Virus record (IMG/VR): IMGVR_UViG_3300037468_000262
Location: 1 to 64,000 of that record
DNA: 64,000 nucleotides
Direction: 5' to 3' (one strand)
DNA from: a virus
Shown here one piece after another: positions 32,386 through 40,460 of this stretch. The translations under genes and the position numbers were made by a program. The notes below the pieces were generated by a model. That model was not told where the DNA came from. It did no database searches and saw only the letters and a list, made by a program, of their open reading frames with translations. Each line of letters begins with the position of its first letter. The first letter of the stretch is position 1.

Positions 32386-33044
32386 TGTGCGCCTTATTTG
32401 GATGTGACCTGGAAGAAGTCACTCAAGACAACATTCAAACAATACAACGCATCGCCCTTGAATCCCAGGTCAGGGGTAAACATGCAACAGGTATTTCCTA
32501 CATTGGGAAAAACGGTCTTGAAACAATCACTGCGCCTGTTTGTGCACAGGAATTTCTGAACATCTATGACATAAATGATTGTGTCTCAGATGACTGTTTA
32601 ACTTTGATTGGCCATTGCCGCTATTCTACCTCTGACATCAGGTACAATCAACCGCTAACGAACGGCTCTCTTGCCATCGCCCACAACGGTGTCATTGAGC
32701 AGTCGCCCCCTGAAACTTGGACAAAGTTTGGGTACGAACTTGAAACTACCAACGATTCAGAACTTGTACTTCGCGCTATCGAAAATAAAGAACAACCCTT
32801 GAAAAAGTTTCCTGAAGCTTCTATGGCTGTATTAGAGCTGAGAGAGAATGGTTCCATGCGCTATTATCGCAATGGAAAAAGACCTTTGTGGAAAAGTGAA
32901 GTCGAAAACGGTTTCTTCCTCACCTCAACGAAAGACATTGCCTTGAGGGCGGGATTGAAGAATCCAGTCCGCTGCCTTCCGGGTTTCCTTTACCAGGGCA
33001 AGGCTGCAACTAAAATAATTGAAGTTGAAGAGCTGATCGCATGA
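32385..33044 (+). CDS. Class II glutamine amidotransferase (Ntn hydrolase), 219 aa
   Basis: Cys2 directly after the initiator Met (MCALFG) is the nucleophile. GHCRYSTSDIRYNQPL near 68-83 and LAIAHNGVIEQ near 88-98 are the glutamine-binding motifs seen in PurF, GlmS and AsnB. There is no synthetase domain, so it probably hands ammonia to, or trims amides for, the flanking ligases. Start and stop overlap its neighbours. Confidence 0.8.
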   Translation: MCALFGCDLEEVTQDNIQTIQRIALESQVRGKHATGISYIGKNGLETITAPVCAQEFLNIYDINDCVSDDCLTLIGHCRYSTSDIRYNQPLTNGSLAIAHNGVIEQSPPETWTKFGYELETTNDSELVLRAIENKEQPLKKFPEASMAVLELRENGSMRYYRNGKRPLWKSEVENGFFLTSTKDIALRAGLKNPVRCLPGFLYQGKAATKIIEVEELIA

Positions 33045-33919
33045 CTTACGACCCTCGAAAGTTTACATACGGGTACGAAATTGAGTGGGGGGACATACCG
33101 AGAGATTTCAACATACCTGAGCACTTGGGAACTTGGGAACATGCGGAAACCGACATCCTTAATTTGCACGGGGACTACGCTCTTAGAGCTGTAGATCCTT
33201 TGGGAACTGACCCACCCATGGGCGGTGAAATAAATACCAAGCCGACGCATACCTGGAAAGAGCAAGTTGAGAGAATCTTAGAAATTCGCGATATGTTCAT
33301 CAACGTCGGACACACTCCGACTGCATCTTTGGTGAACCACGGTCACTTACATGTCTTCGTGCCAGGACTGAAGGAAGACTTGTCAAGCCTACGAAAACTG
33401 GTCTCTTACGTTCGAGATAACCAACAACTAACCGTTGAAAAGTGTTACGGCTACTATGATGACCCGGACATGAAGGGGGCAGTCAGAGGAGCCAAGTCTT
33501 ACCTGAAGCTCGATGGGGGTAGGTTAATGCCCCAGTACATGATCGACAACATATTAAACTTGTCCACGGACTTCAACCACTTGATTAAGTTGCACGCTGC
33601 AGGGAAAGACGGCGTGTCAATGGGACGACCGTTCAGATATGCAATAAACATCTACTGCATGAAACACACAGGTACTGTTGAGTTCCGTTGTTTCAGATCC
33701 AGCGTAAATCGCCGGGAGATCGAAGACCAGTTCCGCTTCGTAGAGGCATTCATTGATGCCGCCCTTAACGACGGCCCACCTGTTGAGACTATTCTCAAAG
33801 AGAACAACTATCAGTTTCCTCCTTATGTCTGGAACAAGGAACACTGGAACGCTTGGGCGCTCACCAAGTGGGACAAGTCCAGGGGCAAAAAAGTCAGAAA
33901 TTACTACGAGGTTCAATGA
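33041..33919 (+). CDS. Amidoligase-like protein 1, 292 aa
   Basis: FTYGYEIEWGD at the N-terminus, GGEINTKPT (about 66-74), HGHLHVFVPG (about 102-111) and GTVEFRCFRSS (about 211-221) follow the order of metal and ATP motifs in the amidoligase (GCS-like COOH-NH2 ligase) superfamily. It likely joins a carboxylate to an amine. The substrate is unknown. It overlaps the next, homologous gene by 4 nt. Confidence 0.7.
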   Translation: MTYDPRKFTYGYEIEWGDIPRDFNIPEHLGTWEHAETDILNLHGDYALRAVDPLGTDPPMGGEINTKPTHTWKEQVERILEIRDMFINVGHTPTASLVNHGHLHVFVPGLKEDLSSLRKLVSYVRDNQQLTVEKCYGYYDDPDMKGAVRGAKSYLKLDGGRLMPQYMIDNILNLSTDFNHLIKLHAAGKDGVSMGRPFRYAINIYCMKHTGTVEFRCFRSSVNRREIEDQFRFVEAFIDAALNDGPPVETILKENNYQFPPYVWNKEHWNAWALTKWDKSRGKKVRNYYEVQ

Positions 33920-34866
33920 TTGAGGCTACTTTCGGAGCTGAATATGAACTCGGAGACGTTAACCGCTTGCTGGAACTACCTGCTGGGGCAAATTGGAACT
34001 TTAAAGATCACAGCATTGCCAATTCTACGGGTATCGCAAATGATGAAAAAGCCAAGTTGTACACCATTGGTGGTGAGATAAACTCTGACCCAACCAGTAC
34101 AATCGAAGGGCAGTTGAGAATATGGGAATCTATAAGGGATTCCCAAAGTCAGATTCACATTAATCACAGGACCAATTTACACTTGCACATTCATGTGCCA
34201 GGGTTGAGAGAAGACCTTGATCCGTTGAAGCGTCTAATGCAATACGTTCAAGAACAACAAGACAGGGTCTATCACTTGATTGAACCCCTGAATCCACCCG
34301 AGAAAGTAAATTACAAAACAGCAGCATCTTTTAAGGGTGCTATGGATCGTTACAAGCGTCGTTTAGTCAGCCACCAAAACAGACTCAGGCCTGCGCAGGT
34401 TAAGTCTTGTATGGAAGCAGTGACTGCTGAAGAGTTTATCAACGGTCACGCACCGAAAAACAAGAAGGGTGAACCCTTGTGGGCCTTGGCAATTAGAGGT
34501 GGAATTAATATATCACAACTTCGCGAAACCAATACAATCGAATTCCGACATTTCACTCCCACTGTAGACATCGAAGAGCTAGAGTGTTGCTTCTCATGGA
34601 TCCATGAATTTATGAACGCAGCATTGGTTACAGGTGAATCTGTCGATAGCATCTACTCAAGAAAGCCCTGGAAGTTCCCACCGTTCGCTGCCTACGACCA
34701 CGACATTGATGTGGTCTTTCGTTGGACAGACTTGGAGAAGAACAAACGTTCCGAAGTGAAACAACGTCTTGATCGTTTGACCGAACACTTTGATATTTAT
34801 TCCCAACCGGCGAGGGATATGTCAGAATTTGTCAGCTTAGAAAGTGGTGGAAAATTAGCTCTTTAA
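33916..34866 (+). CDS. Amidoligase-like protein 2, 316 aa
   Basis: ATFGAEYELGD, IGGEINSDPTST, NLHLHIHVPG and NTIEFRHFTPT line up with the same motifs of the preceding protein, so the two are paralogues that may form a heterodimer or act in sequence. Start ATG 33916 overlaps the upstream stop. The 3' end converges with, and overlaps by 35 nt, the antisense phosphatase gene. Confidence 0.7.
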   Translation: MIEATFGAEYELGDVNRLLELPAGANWNFKDHSIANSTGIANDEKAKLYTIGGEINSDPTSTIEGQLRIWESIRDSQSQIHINHRTNLHLHIHVPGLREDLDPLKRLMQYVQEQQDRVYHLIEPLNPPEKVNYKTAASFKGAMDRYKRRLVSHQNRLRPAQVKSCMEAVTAEEFINGHAPKNKKGEPLWALAIRGGINISQLRETNTIEFRHFTPTVDIEELECCFSWIHEFMNAALVTGESVDSIYSRKPWKFPPFAAYDHDIDVVFRWTDLEKNKRSEVKQRLDRLTEHFDIYSQPARDMSEFVSLESGGKLAL

Positions 34867-35248
34867 TCTGCTGGGCTACTGCGCGATGCACTTCTTCACC
34901 CTTGTGCCTGAACGGATCTTCAACGTTCCAGTTTCGAACCTTCAAGGGATCAACAAAGAAGTTCTTATTTATGCGGTCTACATGCAAATGAGACATGCAA
35001 ATGACTTGATCAGCCCAGTCCAACAATTCTTGGGAGTAAGGTTGTGCGATGTGTTGCTCACCACTGTAACCCATCTCTGCCAAAACCCGTCTCATTTTAG
35101 GAGCCATTCTTGAGTGGTCCACGGCTTGTTTTGAAGTCCCACACGAATCTACTTTGTACAAACCCGTATTATGAAAACTAAGGATAACATGAGCAGCAGC
35201 GCTTCTATTTATATTACCGGTGCAACAAAACAAAACATTAGAGACCAT
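34832..35248 (-). CDS. Low-molecular-weight protein tyrosine phosphatase-like, 138 aa
   Basis: VLFCCTGNINRSAAAHVIL (about 5-23) is the CX5R phosphate loop with the nucleophilic Cys, and NVEDPF near 108-113 holds the general-acid Asp. VDSCGTS and the remaining layout agree with LMW-PTP. Targets include phosphotyrosine and arsenate in other members. It is the only convincing minus-strand gene in the window and overlaps genes on both sides. Confidence 0.8.
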   Translation of the reverse strand: MVSNVLFCCTGNINRSAAAHVILSFHNTGLYKVDSCGTSKQAVDHSRMAPKMRRVLAEMGYSGEQHIAQPYSQELLDWADQVICMSHLHVDRINKNFFVDPLKVRNWNVEDPFRHKGEEVHRAVAQQIKELIFHHFLS

Positions 35249-36250
35249 GTTGATTACCGATTGTTAGAGAATAGAAGGGAGGGTTTTTTGCAGTGGTGGA
35301 TTACCTCAACGGCGGCACTCGACACAGACCCTAGTCTATGGATGATGCGGTACTTGAACGACCGTTATGAGCATAGCACCGAAGAGAAACTTTGGTTCGC
35401 TTGGCTGTTCCACACATATAATTTACCCACATCATGGACAGTTAAGCAGGAATTTCCTGATGAAGAGTTAGCAAGTGTAGAAAGATTCGACACTTTCGTT
35501 GGTGAAAATTACCCCAGAATTCGTCATGAAAAAGACACTAAGTGGTCGCGTGGACACCTGGCAGCAATGTATGCGAGCTACCACGATTGGGTTGGTGAGA
35601 GTACTCAGAGAGACAAATTCTGGGAACTGTGCCAAGGCTCCCCCGAAGAAAACTTCTGGCGTCTTTGGAACTTAGTCATAGAGAAATTCTTCAAGTTCGG
35701 TCGGTACACCACCTTCTTTTACTTACAAACTCTTAAGCAAACGTGTAATTTGCCGTTAGACTGCCCCTCTCTATTTCTGAGCGATTACTTAGGTAGTAAA
35801 AGCCATAGAAACGGTCTTTGCTTCGCGGCTGGAAAAGATGACTGGGTCAATCAAAAGTTGACTCCGGCAGAGTACGCTTGGCTAGAGGGCTTCGGTGCTG
35901 ACTTGCTTGTAGAAGCACATTCGCGGTGGCCCGACTTCAAAGGAGACATGGACAACTTCGCCCTTGAAACCTGTCTGTGCTCCTACAAAAAAGTTTTCCG
36001 GACAGCTAACGGCCGTTATATCAATTATTACAACGATCGAGTCTCTGAGCAAATTGCCAAGGCAGAAGGAGATGGTTGGTCAGGTATCGATTGGAATGTT
36101 TTGCATCAGTGCCGCAGCGAGTGCTCTAACGGGCGTCTTCGTAAAGAAGACAAAATTGACAAAACAAAAATGCACCTCTTCGTTGATCAAGGAACTTTTC
36201 ACTTCCTTTGGCATGGCAGCGAACTAACTCCGCTTACTGGGAACCTGTAG
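35171..36250 (+). CDS. Amino acid:DNA transferase-like (ADDT-type) protein, 359 aa
   Basis: REGFLQWWITSTAALDTDPS, then LNDRYEHSTEEKLWFAWLF and YNLPTSWTVKQEFP, resemble the ADDT/glutamyl-putrescinyl thymine transferase group of phage hypermodification enzymes (compare EExxWFAFL...TS). These replace a phosphate on 5-hydroxymethyluracil in DNA with an amino acid or polyamine. The kinase expected to make that phosphoryl-hmU lies directly downstream. Recognition is from motif memory, so family assignment is moderate. Start could be ATG 35171 or 35189. Confidence 0.6.
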   Translation: MKTKDNMSSSASIYITGATKQNIRDHVDYRLLENRREGFLQWWITSTAALDTDPSLWMMRYLNDRYEHSTEEKLWFAWLFHTYNLPTSWTVKQEFPDEELASVERFDTFVGENYPRIRHEKDTKWSRGHLAAMYASYHDWVGESTQRDKFWELCQGSPEENFWRLWNLVIEKFFKFGRYTTFFYLQTLKQTCNLPLDCPSLFLSDYLGSKSHRNGLCFAAGKDDWVNQKLTPAEYAWLEGFGADLLVEAHSRWPDFKGDMDNFALETCLCSYKKVFRTANGRYINYYNDRVSEQIAKAEGDGWSGIDWNVLHQCRSECSNGRLRKEDKIDKTKMHLFVDQGTFHFLWHGSELTPLTGNL

Positions 36251-36283
36251 GGCTATACTCATCTTGTAACACACTCACACACA

Positions 36284-36771
36284 TGAAACTAACTCACTAC
36301 TTTGGAGTGCCCGGTTCCGGGAAGACGACGTTGATGCGACAAAAACTCGAAATTCTCCGTTCCGTTGAAGCAGACGAGTTTGTCAAAGAGGGTTTCATAG
36401 CCTACCATAAATTCACCCAACAAAAAACTATCGTCCTAGGGTGCTACGACGAAAGAACTTTTTCTGGCACTGACACGTGGTCGAAATCGGCTGGCCCCAA
36501 GTTTCGCCAATGGCTACTCGATAATTCTGAAAGGTATGTGGGTTGGGAGGTCTTTTCGGAAGGAGAGAGGCTGTCGAACAGCCCTACCTTAGATGCAATG
36601 TTCGCCACGGGGGACATGACGCTTGTTCTTGTTCAAGTTAGCGACGAAGAACTTGAGAAAAGAAGAGCAGCCAGGAATAACACCCAAAACGAGACTTGGA
36701 TGAAAGGTATGCAAACTCGGATGAACAACCTTGCCCAAAAGTACACTCATACCGTACTCATCAACGATTGA
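36284..36771 (+). CDS. 5-hmU DNA kinase-like P-loop protein, 162 aa
   Basis: YFGVPGSGKTTLM (about 6-18) is the P-loop; FSGTDTWSKSAG (about 61-72), EVFSEGERLSN and the C-terminal RAARNNTQNETWMKG...RMNNL follow the pattern of the 5-hmdU DNA kinase family (GTD-S and EGDR motifs, with RRxxR-N near the end). That family phosphorylates 5-hydroxymethyluracil in DNA. It sits 33 nt after the ADDT-like gene. Confidence 0.65.
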
Positions 36772-36779
36772 AATCGACA

Positions 36780-37295
36780 ATGTCAAATTCTCAAGAGATT
36801 ATCGAAAAGCTGAAAGACCAGATCGCTTTTCTGACTGCCGAACTCAATAGAGTTGAGCAAAAGTCCAATTCTTTGTGGAGTCAACTACAAGACGCTTTCC
36901 TTCAGGAAGGAAACGACTCGGAAAATGCGGACTTTTGGGCCGACCGGATTTCACAGATTTTTTCTACCTGGGTTCACAATCAGAGAACCAACCTCACTCA
37001 GAGAATAATGTCAACGGGCGTAATGCCTCCCTACACGGACTGCCTTAACGATCTTGTCGTAAGTATCTCTCCTCCAGGGTCAACGCCACCAAGTTTGCCT
37101 CCTGAGTTTGCGGAATTGGCCAATACCTCTGTAGTTGGTCCCACCCTTTTAAGCCCCGGACTTGATCAACCCGCCTATCAAGGGCTTTCAGCAGACGCTC
37201 AGGTTGGACCCCCGAAGCAACGGAAGATAGGAGTCCCAACTCCCATTCCGGGGGCAGTTCCTCTGCCGTTACCTCCCTTGACTGAGCAGAGTTGA
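36780..37295 (+). CDS. Hypothetical protein with coiled coil and proline-rich tail, 171 aa
   Basis: Residues 5-40 form a coiled coil; from about residue 95 the chain is Pro/Gly/Leu-rich and probably disordered. Unknown function. Confidence 0.6.
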   Translation: MSNSQEIIEKLKDQIAFLTAELNRVEQKSNSLWSQLQDAFLQEGNDSENADFWADRISQIFSTWVHNQRTNLTQRIMSTGVMPPYTDCLNDLVVSISPPGSTPPSLPPEFAELANTSVVGPTLLSPGLDQPAYQGLSADAQVGPPKQRKIGVPTPIPGAVPLPLPPLTEQS

Positions 37296-37312
37296 AGGTG
37301 ATTTCTGTTGGG

Positions 37313-37377
37313 GCCGGTTAACCGAACGGAAGCCGACGGCTTCCACCCTTGTTTCTGCTCGGCAGAAACGGTATAGT
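37313..37377 (+). promoter_or_regulatory. Stem-promoter module 9
   Basis: GGAAGCC-gac-GGCTTCC (37328-37344), -35 TTGTTT (37349-37354), spacer TTTCTGC-TCG-GCAGAAA, -10 TATAGT (37372-37377). The ligase ATG is 24 nt further on, so this copy has a short leader. Confidence 0.85.
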
Positions 37378-37401
37378 AAGTTCAAGACCAGAGACACTGA
37401 C

Positions 37402-38034
37402 ATGGAAGCCTACACCAAGTATCCTCGGACTTTTCACTTCCCGTGGTCCGAAGCTGTCACGTCTGACGACAAGGTTGTTCCTTCTGTCGCCCATTTAGAG
37501 GGCCGCCAAGTGATTGTAACCGAGAAGATGGATGGCGAAAATACGACCATGTATCGGCATCACATTCACGCCCGCAGTCTTGACAGCAAAGGTGGTGAGG
37601 ACCGTGCCTGGGTCAAGCAGTTCTGGGCGTCGATCCGTGGTGAAATCCCTGAAGGGTGGCGAATCTGCGGTGAGAACCTTTGGGCGAAACATTCTGTTTC
37701 CTACACCAACCTTCGGTCATACTTTTACGGGTTTAGCATCTGGGACGCAGATAACCAGGCACTGTCTTGGGAGGATACTGTGGACTACTTTGCAATGTTG
37801 GGCATTACTCCCGTTCCCATGCTTTATTCTGGAGTTTGGGATGAGGTTGTTATCCGCAATTTGTCCAAAAGTCTTAACTTAGTTGAGGCCGAAGGCTATG
37901 TCGTTCGCCTTGCCGATTCCTTTCACTACGACAACTTTAGCACTTCCGTGGCAAAGTTTGTTCGCAAGGGTCATGTTCAGACTGACAAGCACTGGCGATC
38001 ACAGCAGTTTGTCCCCAATGGCCTGGCTACCTGA
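37402..38034 (+). CDS. RNA ligase (covalent nucleotidyltransferase), 210 aa
   Basis: TEKMDGEN (about 40-47) is motif I with the lysine that becomes adenylated. FYGFSIWD (about 110) is motif III/IIIa, EGYVVRL (about 164) motif IV and VAKFVRKGH (about 182) motif V. All five nucleotidyltransferase motifs are in order, and HFPWS before motif I is common in this RNA-ligase group. It seals 5'-phosphate to 3'-OH ends. Same promoter type as the kinase-phosphatase pair at 17694. Confidence 0.85.
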   Translation: MEAYTKYPRTFHFPWSEAVTSDDKVVPSVAHLEGRQVIVTEKMDGENTTMYRHHIHARSLDSKGGEDRAWVKQFWASIRGEIPEGWRICGENLWAKHSVSYTNLRSYFYGFSIWDADNQALSWEDTVDYFAMLGITPVPMLYSGVWDEVVIRNLSKSLNLVEAEGYVVRLADSFHYDNFSTSVAKFVRKGHVQTDKHWRSQQFVPNGLAT

Positions 38035-38060
38035 CTACCTCCCAACTTCAATCTAACCGA

Positions 38061-38603
38061 ATGGCAACCACATACAAACCCCCCGCATCATTCACCCCTG
38101 CAATTCAATCCCAAAAATTCAGCGTTTTTCTAGCAGGCTCTATAGAAATGGGCACCGCACCTGACTGGCAAGCCGAGGTAGAAAATCAGTTGGCAGATCT
38201 CGATATGGTCATCTACAATCCGCGCCATGAAGACTGGGACCCAACTTGGGTTCAAAGCGCAGATAATCCCCAATTCCGTGAACAAGTGGAGTGGGAACTT
38301 AGTGCTTTAGATATCGCTGACTTGATCTTGATTTACCTGGCCCCAGGTACAGTGTCCCCAATATCTTTACTTGAGTTGGGTATTCACGCCGCTAAAAGAT
38401 ACTATACTCGTGAAAAGCAGCCGAGTTTCCGACATGAAAATACCATATTGTGCTGCCCCGAAGGGTTCCAGAGAAAGGGCAACGTAGACATTATCTGCGA
38501 GCGTTACGGTGTTGAACAAGTCAAAGACTTAGCTAGCCTATCAGACAGTGCTCGACATTGGTATAAGAACTGGGAATACAACACGAAGTTACACTCTAAC
38601 TAA
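38061..38603 (+). CDS. Nucleoside 2-deoxyribosyltransferase-like protein, 180 aa
   Basis: SVFLAGSIEMGTAPDWQAEV (about 22-41), then NPRHEDWDPTW and FREQVEWELSALDIADLILI match the Nuc_deoxyrib_tr_2 group, which exchanges bases on deoxynucleosides. The catalytic Glu is probably in WELSAL. A role in recycling or editing modified nucleosides fits the context. Confidence 0.75.
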   Translation: MATTYKPPASFTPAIQSQKFSVFLAGSIEMGTAPDWQAEVENQLADLDMVIYNPRHEDWDPTWVQSADNPQFREQVEWELSALDIADLILIYLAPGTVSPISLLELGIHAAKRYYTREKQPSFRHENTILCCPEGFQRKGNVDIICERYGVEQVKDLASLSDSARHWYKNWEYNTKLHSN

Positions 38604-38972
38604 ATGACCACCACATTAAACCACCCACCTCACCTCCCTGACTTCGATGACATGGACCCTGATGGTGCAATTGAAATTTTGTTGGGGGAAGACGAGGATG
38701 GCTATCAACATCTAGACTATCAGCATGTTTGTCACTACAGGGACGATTGCTCTAACCTAGGTAGGTACAGACCGTGGCGTCGTACTACGGACTGGATCCC
38801 TCGCCAAGATTACTCCGAGGCTGACTTTGCATGGGCATTGGGAAAAATCTTGCGTAACCTGAATTCCTCTCGGGACTTGAAAAGTTTGAGACTGGGCCTG
38901 ACGGATAAAGAATGCCGTCGCATCTATTCAATGAGAGATCAGGCCATGGGCAAAAGTAAGCAGGGCGGTTAA
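38604..38972 (+). CDS. Hypothetical protein, 122 aa
   Basis: Acidic first half with several His, basic second half. Its stop (TAA) lies inside the GGTTAACC stem of the next module, so terminator stem and coding end overlap. Confidence 0.6.
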   Translation: MTTTLNHPPHLPDFDDMDPDGAIEILLGEDEDGYQHLDYQHVCHYRDDCSNLGRYRPWRRTTDWIPRQDYSEADFAWALGKILRNLNSSRDLKSLRLGLTDKECRRIYSMRDQAMGKSKQGG

Positions 38973-39028
38973 CCGAACGGAAGCCGACGGCTTCCACCCT
39001 TGTTTCTGCGCTGCAGAAACTCTATACT
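38963..39028 (+). promoter_or_regulatory. Stem-promoter module 10
   Basis: Stem GGAAGCC-gac-GGCTTCC (38979-38995) identical to modules 4 and 9, -35 TTGTTT (39000-39005), spacer TTTCTGC-GCT-GCAGAAA, -10 TATACT (39023-39028). Leader of about 19 nt to ATG 39053. Confidence 0.85.
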
Positions 39029-39052
39029 AACAATGTAATCCCCTTCCGATCC

Positions 39053-39520
39053 ATGACCGCCAACGGCCAACTCCTTGACAAAATGCTTGTCCTTGCCACT
39101 AATGCCCACGCTGGACAATACGACAAGGGCGGCAAACCCTACATCCTTCACCCCCTCAAAGTGCTTCACTACCTGAAGACCGAAGACGAGGAACTTCAGT
39201 GCATTGCGCTGGGTCACGATATCATTGAAGATACCAAAGTTACTTACGCGGATCTTCGAGAGCAAGGGTTCACTCACCGGGTAATCGAAGGGATCCGCGC
39301 CCTCACCAAACAGCCTGGCGAAACCTACGACGAGTACAAGCACCGTGTGTTTGCCAATGAAGATGCAATGCGTGTCAAGCTGTGCGACTTGAGGCATAAC
39401 ACTGATGTGCGCCGCCTGAAAGGTGTGACCGATAAGGACATTGCCCGAATGGCAAAGTATCACCTGTTTTATATGGAAATTCAAGCACGGTTGCAAAGTG
39501 CCAATGGTGACGATCAGTGA
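39053..39520 (+). CDS. SpoT/MESH1-type HD hydrolase, 155 aa
   Basis: ATNAHAGQYDKGGKPYILHP (about 15-34), LGHDIIEDTKVTYADL (about 59-74) and KLCDLRHNTD (about 106-115) are the HD-domain metal motifs of (p)ppGpp 3'-pyrophosphohydrolases. No synthetase domain. Phage versions may clear the host stringent-response alarmone; related NADPH or nucleotide substrates are possible. Confidence 0.8.
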   Translation: MTANGQLLDKMLVLATNAHAGQYDKGGKPYILHPLKVLHYLKTEDEELQCIALGHDIIEDTKVTYADLREQGFTHRVIEGIRALTKQPGETYDEYKHRVFANEDAMRVKLCDLRHNTDVRRLKGVTDKDIARMAKYHLFYMEIQARLQSANGDDQ

Positions 39521-39848
39521 GGCAAAACCCGAATGTTATAGCCCCGGCAGGACAAAGTCCTGTGTCGAAATTGCAGAGAACGATTGCTTTACGTGCCCTG
39601 AAAGAGTAACTTGCCTCGAATTTGTTGCTGAAGTTAAGGAAATGGATGCTACCGGAGTGTCAACCAGTCACCGTCCCCCACCATTGCCCACCCCTGAGCA
39701 AATCATTTCGCTGGCTGCTTCAACGGATCTAGCCCACGAGGATATTTACGGAAACGTTTATTCCCCTTACGTTGAAGACACCGACATTCGAGACATCATA
39801 GTAGACTTTGCCACCAAACTTCTATACACTTACGGCAACCTACCATGA
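39504..39848 (+). CDS. Hypothetical Cys-containing protein, 114 aa
   Basis: CVEIAENDCFTCPERVTCLE could bind a metal; the second half, PTPEQIISLAASTDLAHEDI to FATKLLYTYGN, is duplicated as the next gene. Start ATG 39504. Confidence 0.6.
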   Translation: MVTISEAKPECYSPGRTKSCVEIAENDCFTCPERVTCLEFVAEVKEMDATGVSTSHRPPPLPTPEQIISLAASTDLAHEDIYGNVYSPYVEDTDIRDIIVDFATKLLYTYGNLP

Positions 39849-40045
39849 CAATTGAAAAAGAAGCGCAACTAACATTACCAACCGTAGAGGAAATTATGAC
39901 TTTAGCTTGTCAAACCGAGTTGGTATATGGCCCGCAACCTTGCGGTGGCACTTACTTTACAAACATTTACCCAGGGATTGATATTACACCTGCGCTAGTT
40001 AACTTTGCCACGGAACTCTTGAACAAGTACGGTAACACAAAATGA
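39845..40045 (+). CDS. Hypothetical protein, 66 aa (duplicate of the previous C-terminus)
   Basis: LPTVEEIMTLACQTELVYGP to NFATELLNKYGNTK aligns with the C-terminal half of 39504-39848, a local duplication. ATGA overlap. Confidence 0.6.
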   Translation: MTIEKEAQLTLPTVEEIMTLACQTELVYGPQPCGGTYFTNIYPGIDITPALVNFATELLNKYGNTK

Positions 40046-40245
40046 CAAAAGCAGAGCTGATTGAAGCCTTGAACGAATTCCCCGACGAGACTATGGTAGT
40101 TGTAAGAGGCTGTAGAGGAGGTTGCACTACTAATTTGGATGTTGAAATGGTGAAGTTAGAAATCAATGTCAATATTTATGATTGTGATTTAGAGCCACAT
40201 GAAGTAGACGAAGATGGTGATACCGATGCAATTTACATTTATTGA
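40042..40245 (+). CDS. Small phage protein, 67 aa (KAELIEALNEFPDE type)
   Basis: TKAELIEALNEFPDETMVVV shares the motif of the protein at 6225, followed by an acidic tail. Unknown role. Confidence 0.65.
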   Translation: MTKAELIEALNEFPDETMVVVRGCRGGCTTNLDVEMVKLEINVNIYDCDLEPHEVDEDGDTDAIYIY

Positions 40246-40247
40246 TC

Positions 40248-40460
40248 ATGATTCCAACAAGATTTAACGTAATTTTGCCACTCGACATGGCCCAAGACAT
40301 GCAAGATCTAGTGGACGAAACAGGCCATTCCCGTGGTGAAATCTTCCGCCGCGCAATGACACTCTACAAAAAGGCAATAGAGACTCGTTCAGCAGGAGGC
40401 AATGTGATTCTTCGCGATGAAGATGGCACCTTGCGTGATGTCGTGGGGCTAGGGATATGA
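40248..40460 (+). CDS. Ribbon-helix-helix regulator-like, 70 aa
   Basis: TRFNVILPLDMAQDMQDLVD and HSRGEIFRRAMTLYKKAIE match the strand-helix-helix of CopG-type proteins, similar to 28583. ATG 40248 preferred. Target unknown. Confidence 0.6.
   Translation: MIPTRFNVILPLDMAQDMQDLVDETGHSRGEIFRRAMTLYKKAIETRSAGGNVILRDEDGTLRDVVGLGI

Noticed and set aside
39033-39038. Minimal ATG-TAA frame just after module 10
   Set aside because: Two codons only and spacing of four nt to the -10; likely chance, although start-stop elements exist.
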